From: Bog-473 sp963750075
GTDB lineage: Bacteria > Actinomycetota > Acidimicrobiia > Acidimicrobiales > RAAP-2
Direction: 5' to 3'
Assembly: GCA_963750075.1 (NCBI GenBank)
Contig: CAVVPG010000001.1
Coordinates: 992,001-1,056,000 of the forward strand
Length of the DNA stretch: 64,000 nt
Made by a program: the position numbers and the translations under genes. Each line of letters opens with the position of its first letter. Within the stretch, counting starts at the first letter, position 1. The notes beneath the pieces were generated by a model, which saw only the letters and a program-made list of their open reading frames with translations, did no database searches and was not told the DNA's origin. Positions 60,343-64,000 of the stretch are shown here, piece by piece.

Positions 60343-61106
60343 CTAGGGCGGGAGCCGGGCACGCCAGACCTCCTCGCATGGCCATTGGCGGGCCCACTCC
60401 GGCGTCACGAAGGGGTAGCGGGTGTGCGCGCCCTCGGCCGGCCGCAGCTCCACCAGGTCCAGGACGTCGAAGCCGTTGACACGTAGCAGGCGGATCATGT
60501 CCCCGTGGCTGAGGTGGAACTCCGTGGTGTGGTCGGACCAGTCGAAGCGGTGCATGCCGAACTGGGGCCGGATCAGGCGCGGCTCGGCCGCCACGTCGTC
60601 CTCGTCGGGGACGCACAGCATCAGCAGCGAGCTGTTGCCCAGGAAGACGAGCTCGCCACCAGGGCGCAGGACGCGGGCTGCCTCGGGGATCCAACGGAAC
60701 GGGTCGGCCCAGATGGCCGCCCCGTACTCGCTCACCGCCAGGTCGAACGCGTCGTCGTCGAAGGGCAGGTGCTCGGCCGCCGCCCGCACCAGGGGGAAGC
60801 GCAGGCCGAACTCCTGCTGCAGCGCCGCGGCGATCTGCAGCTGGCTCGGGGTGGGGTCGACGGCGACCGGGCGCGCCCCCGCCGGGTCAACCACGACGAG
60901 ACGTAGCCCGTGCCGCAGCCGAGCTCGACGGCGCGGAGGCCGCCCACCTCCGCGGGCAGGACGCCCACCTCGGACTCGGGGATCCCGAAGATGCCCCAGC
61001 ACGGCTCGCTGCCCCAGTTCCGCCGGCCCGCGGTGCGCTGGTCGTCCGCCTGCTTGGTCCAGTCGGCCACGTTCGCCGCCAGGTAGTCGAGCGGGCCGTC
61101 CTCCAC
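60343..61106 (-). pseudogene. Class I SAM methyltransferase, apparent frameshift
   Basis: Two frames join into one methyltransferase of about 255 residues. The first, from GTG 61106, contains EDGPLDYLAANVADWTKQA and motif I LRAVELGCGTGYVSSWL; the second continues ARPVAVDPTPSQL, AEHLPFDDDAFDLAVSEYGA and ARVLRPGGELVFLGN to the stop at 60343. The switch requires one base to be missing from the C run at 60876-60880 (G run on the coding strand). An assembly homopolymer error is the simplest explanation; otherwise the gene is newly inactivated. A TATATT seven bases upstream of the GTG fits a leaderless message. Confidence 0.75.
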
Positions 61107-61113
61107 CGCGGCG

Positions 61114-61119
61114 AATATA
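61114..61119 (-). promoter_or_regulatory. -10 hexamer TATATT, leaderless layout
   Basis: TATATT on the minus strand ends seven bases before the GTG of the methyltransferase gene. It is AT-rich in a GC-rich context, which strengthens the call. Confidence 0.5.
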
Positions 61120-61150
61120 GAGGCCCCCCACGGGAGGAGGACCCGAGCCG

Positions 61151-62539
61151 GTGAGCAAGACCCCCTTGACCGCACCAACGACGGTCGCGGCGAGGCACGA
61201 CCTGGCGGCGACGGCCGCCGAACGCCGGGACGCGGGCCGCCAGTCCCGGATCCTGGCGCCCCGGGACGGTATCGGCGACTGGGACGAGCGGGCCCGCGGC
61301 CACGATGCGCTCGGGACGATCGTGGCCCAGAACGGCATCCGCGTCCCCGAGCTCGTCCCACTGCGTCACCAGCGGATGGCGCTCACCCCGTGGAACTACT
61401 ACCGCGGTGCCGCCGCCGTCATGGCGGCGGACCTGGCCTCACGGCCGCACAGCCGGCTGGAGGTCCAGCTGTGCGGCGACGCCCATGTCCTGAACTTCGG
61501 GTTGTGGGCCACCCCCGAGCGCAACCTCAACTTCGACCTGCGTGACTTCGACGAGACGTTGCCGGGGCCCTTCGAATGGGACGTGGCGCGCCTCGCCGCC
61601 AGCCTGGTCGTGGCGGCGCGCGACAACGGGGTGAAGCACACCAAGGCCGACGCGGCGGTGACCGCGGCCGTCGACGCCTACCGGCGCCGGATGCACCGCT
61701 ACGCCGCCATGCCCGAGATCGACATCTGGTACGACGCCACGCAGGCCGATCGTTTCGTCGGCTATTTCGAGCCGGCCGACCGCGGCCAGGTGAAGGTGCG
61801 GATCGAGAAGGACAAGAAGAAGCGAACCAGCCGGGGCGCGTTCGCCAAGCTGACCACGATGGCGCACGGGCGCCCGCGCATCACCGCCGAGCCCCCGCTG
61901 CGCGTCACCCTGGTCGACGGGGAGCAGCAGGACATCATCGACCACCTGATCGGCGGCTACCGGCTCACCCTCCAAGAGGACCGCCGCGCCCTCTTCGACC
62001 GCTTCACCCCGGTCGACATGGTGCGCCAGGTCGTCGGTGTGGGCAGCGTCGGCATGCTCGTCTACCTGGTGCTCCTCACCGGCCGCTCGGGTGCCGACCC
62101 CCTCTTCCTGCAGTGCAAGCAGGCCGGGCTCTCGGTCTACGAGCCGCACACGTACCCGAGCCAGTACGACAACCACGGTGCCCGGGTCATCGCCGGCAAG
62201 CGGATGGTCCAGAGCGCGACCGACATGTTCGTCGGGTGGGGCTCGCTCTCCGGGAGGGACTTCTACGTGCGCCAGTACCGCGACATGAAGGTGATCCCGA
62301 CGACCGACCTGATCGCGCCGGTGCTCGTGCAGTTCGCGACGGCGTGTGGCAACGCCCTGGCCCGTGCCCACGCCCGCTCCGGCGACCCCGTGGCCATCGA
62401 TGCCTACATGGGGAGGAGCGACGCCTTCACCAGAGCCATGCGGAGGTTCGCCCGCCGCTACGCCGACCAGAACGAACGGGACCACGCGCAGCTCGTGGCG
62501 GGCATCCGGCGGGGCATGGTGGACGGCGCGCCGGACTGA
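61151..62539 (+). CDS. DUF2252 family protein
   Basis: A 462-residue protein of the DUF2252 family. The recognisable core is MALTPWNYYRGAAAVMAADL, CGDAHVLNFGLWATPERNL and NFDLRDFDETLPGPFEWDVARLAAS (read in parts), followed by FLQCKQAG and GKRMVQSATDMFVGW. The GDAH-N and D-DFDE motifs resemble phosphotransferase-fold active sites, so a kinase-like activity is possible but unproven. GGAGGAGG lies ten bases before the GTG start. It is divergent from the methyltransferase gene. Confidence 0.85.
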   Translation: MSKTPLTAPTTVAARHDLAATAAERRDAGRQSRILAPRDGIGDWDERARGHDALGTIVAQNGIRVPELVPLRHQRMALTPWNYYRGAAAVMAADLASRPHSRLEVQLCGDAHVLNFGLWATPERNLNFDLRDFDETLPGPFEWDVARLAASLVVAARDNGVKHTKADAAVTAAVDAYRRRMHRYAAMPEIDIWYDATQADRFVGYFEPADRGQVKVRIEKDKKKRTSRGAFAKLTTMAHGRPRITAEPPLRVTLVDGEQQDIIDHLIGGYRLTLQEDRRALFDRFTPVDMVRQVVGVGSVGMLVYLVLLTGRSGADPLFLQCKQAGLSVYEPHTYPSQYDNHGARVIAGKRMVQSATDMFVGWGSLSGRDFYVRQYRDMKVIPTTDLIAPVLVQFATACGNALARAHARSGDPVAIDAYMGRSDAFTRAMRRFARRYADQNERDHAQLVAGIRRGMVDGAPD

Positions 62540-62541
62540 TG

Positions 62542-62557
62542 GAGCGGCCGGTCGCTC
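62542..62557. terminator. Hairpin between convergent DUF2252 and nuoN genes
   Basis: GAGCG and CGCTC form a 5-bp stem with a six-base GC-rich loop directly after the DUF2252 stop, 15 bases before the nuoN stop. Confidence 0.35.
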
Positions 62558-62571
62558 GAGCCCGGGCCCGC

Positions 62572-64000
62572 CTACTTGGGCAGGAACAGCAGCGTGGCGT
62601 GGTTGGCGAAGTCGATGAGCGGCTGGGGCCACACGCCGAAGAGCACCGTCACCCCCGTGCAGAGACCGATGGCCAGGCCGGCGAGCGCCGGCACCGGCTC
62701 GGGCTCGGGCTCGGCGGGAACCGCCTCGCCCGCCGCCGCCTCGTCGGCCAGCAGGATCTGGTCGTTGAGCGTGGTCACCGCACCGGTGACCGCCGCCGGC
62801 GTCGCCCACTCGGGCGCCGCGCCCCGTCACCGACGGGCGTGGCCGCCGTGATGAGGCCGCCACCCACCAGGCCGCCCTCGCGGCTGGGCGCCGCGGAGCC
62901 TGCCGTGCCGCCCTCGGCCTCCCCCAGTCCGCCTCCGGCGTACATGAGCACGGCGACCCGAAGGTAGAAGTAGGCAGCCACGACGGCGGTCACCATGGCG
63001 ATGGCGCCCAGCGGCACGTCCCCGGCCTCGACGGCGGCGAAGACAACCTGCACCTTGGCCCACAGGCCCGTCGTGAACGGCGCGCCCGCCTGGGCCAGCA
63101 GCAGCACCGCCAGCGCCAGGGCGAGCACCGGCTGGCGCCCGGCCAGGCCGCGGTAGCGGGCCAGGTCGTGGTCGCCGTCGCCCCGCCGGCCGAGCACGGT
63201 CACGATGGCGAAGCTGCCGATGGCCATGAACATGTAGACGAAGAGGTAGTAGAGGGACGCGCTGACACCCCGCGCTGTGCCCGCCACCACGCCGAGGAGG
63301 ATGAACCCCGCGTGGTTGATGGACGAGTAGGCCAGCATCCGCTTCACGTCGCGCTGGCGCAGCGCGACGAACGCGCCGAGGACGAGCGAGAGCACCGCCA
63401 GCCCGTAGACGATCGGGCGCCAGTCCGTCGACACCACGCCGAAGGACGAGATGAGCACCCGGAGCATGGCGGCGAAGGCGCCCGCCTTGGCCACGGCCGC
63501 CATGAATCCCGTGACCGGCGACGGCGCCCCCTGGTACACGTCGGGCGTCCACATGTGGAACGGCACCGCCGCGATCTTGAAGGAGAAGCCGACCAGCATC
63601 AGGGCCAGCCCGGCCAGCAGAAGGCCGTTGCTCAGGACCACGTTCTTGGAGAGGAAGTCGGCGATCTGGGTCAGGTTCGTCGAGCCGGTCGCCCCGTAGG
63701 TGAGCGCGATCCCGTAGACGAAGATGGCCGAGGAGAAACTGCCCAGAATGAAGTACTTGAGGGCCGCCTCGCCGGACGCGGCGCGGCGGTAGTTGAAGGC
63801 GGCCAGCACGTAGAGGGCGATGGAGAGGATCTCCAGGCCCAGGAACACGATGATGAGGTCGTTCGCCATCGCCATCAACATGGCGCCCGACGCCGACACC
63901 ATCGCCAGCACGTGGAACTCGGCCCCCTGCACGCCCTCCCGGCGCAGGTACCCGTCGGCCACCAGCGCGCTGAGCAGCATGGCGATGGCCACCAGCATGG
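62572..64000 (-). CDS. nuoN: NADH-quinone oxidoreductase subunit N (partial, apparent frameshift)
   Basis: The main frame from the right edge encodes a proton-pumping antiporter-like subunit of complex I: FLGLEILSIALYVLAAFN, EAALKYFILGSFSSAIF, PFHMWTPDVYQGAPSPVTGF and RDVKRMLAYSSINHAGF are clear NuoN signatures. About 90 N-terminal residues lie outside the window. Near 62822-62825 the frame shifts: continuing past one missing base in the C run (G run on the coding strand) gives PEWATPAAVTG and a last helix PALAGLAIGLCTGVTVLFGVWP ending at 62572, the expected C-terminus. Without correction the protein would lose that helix. An assembly error is likely. Confidence 0.85.

Overview
The window is high-GC actinobacterial DNA, most likely from the class Acidimicrobiia or a close relative. 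The evidence is an actinobacterial supercomplex set (ctaC-ctaD-ctaF and ctaE-qcrC-qcrA-qcrB), coproporphyrin-type haem genes, a mycofactocin locus with an NDMA-type alcohol dehydrogenase, many GTG starts, four-base GTGA/ATGA gene overlaps, and a secreted protein built from 'GYWLVASDGGVFSFGDA' units, which I associate with Acidimicrobiia. I saw no rRNA, tRNA, CRISPR array, insertion sequence or prophage. All calls come from reading the sequence; no database search was run.

Layout. 0-6.9 kb: a partial secreted protein, a divergent FtsH-like AAA+ protease, an aldehyde dehydrogenase, a lower-GC patch holding what looks like an aminoglycoside-phosphotransferase relic, a membrane protein and a PLP-dependent decarboxylase. 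6.9-17 kb: mycofactocin territory. mftA-mftB-mftC-mftE-SDR-(UBP zinc finger) run leftward as one operon, mftF is divergent from mftA, and mftD is detached about 4.4 kb away behind an acetyltransferase and a GGDEF-EAL gene, facing an NDMA-dependent alcohol dehydrogenase. 17-30 kb: a cyclase-family hydrolase, two divergent TetR regulators, an ABC exporter pair, a D-aminoacylase-like amidohydrolase, an alpha/beta hydrolase, DedA, a GH1 glucosidase, membrane proteins, a crotonase, a frameshifted CopD-like gene, TatA and an alkylsulfatase-like metallo-beta-lactamase protein.

31-44 kb: respiration. ctaC-ctaD-ctaF (+) and ctaE-qcrC-qcrA-qcrB (-) converge on an island of signalling and regulatory genes: an ArsR-SRPBCC fusion with an unusually clear promoter-operator, a diguanylate cyclase, a class III nucleotidyl cyclase fused to a YHS-type metal domain, two SDRs and an SCO6745-like gene. 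44-52 kb: a HelD-like helicase, then a tightly coupled ybjQ-hemE-hemH-hemY-lnt operon. 52-64 kb: a MprF/LysX-type lysyltransferase fused to a metallophosphoesterase domain that has lost its metal motifs, a 47-residue zinc-ribbon protein, the tandem-repeat secreted protein, a thioesterase-like gene with a missing start, an amino-acid-type ABC substrate-binding protein, a Thr/Pro-rich membrane protein, a frameshifted methyltransferase, a DUF2252 protein, and nuoN (frameshifted and cut by the window edge).

How the parts fit. The mft genes should make and glycosylate the peptide-derived redox cofactor mycofactocin; the SDR and NDMA-type alcohol dehydrogenase are the expected users. The cta/qcr genes build the bcc-aa3 respiratory supercomplex and the hem operon supplies haem. 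Several genes have a TAnnnT hexamer 6-8 bases before the start codon, which suggests leaderless mRNAs are common. Three genes are broken by apparent single-base shifts, two of them in C/G runs, so assembly error must be weighed before calling them pseudogenes.
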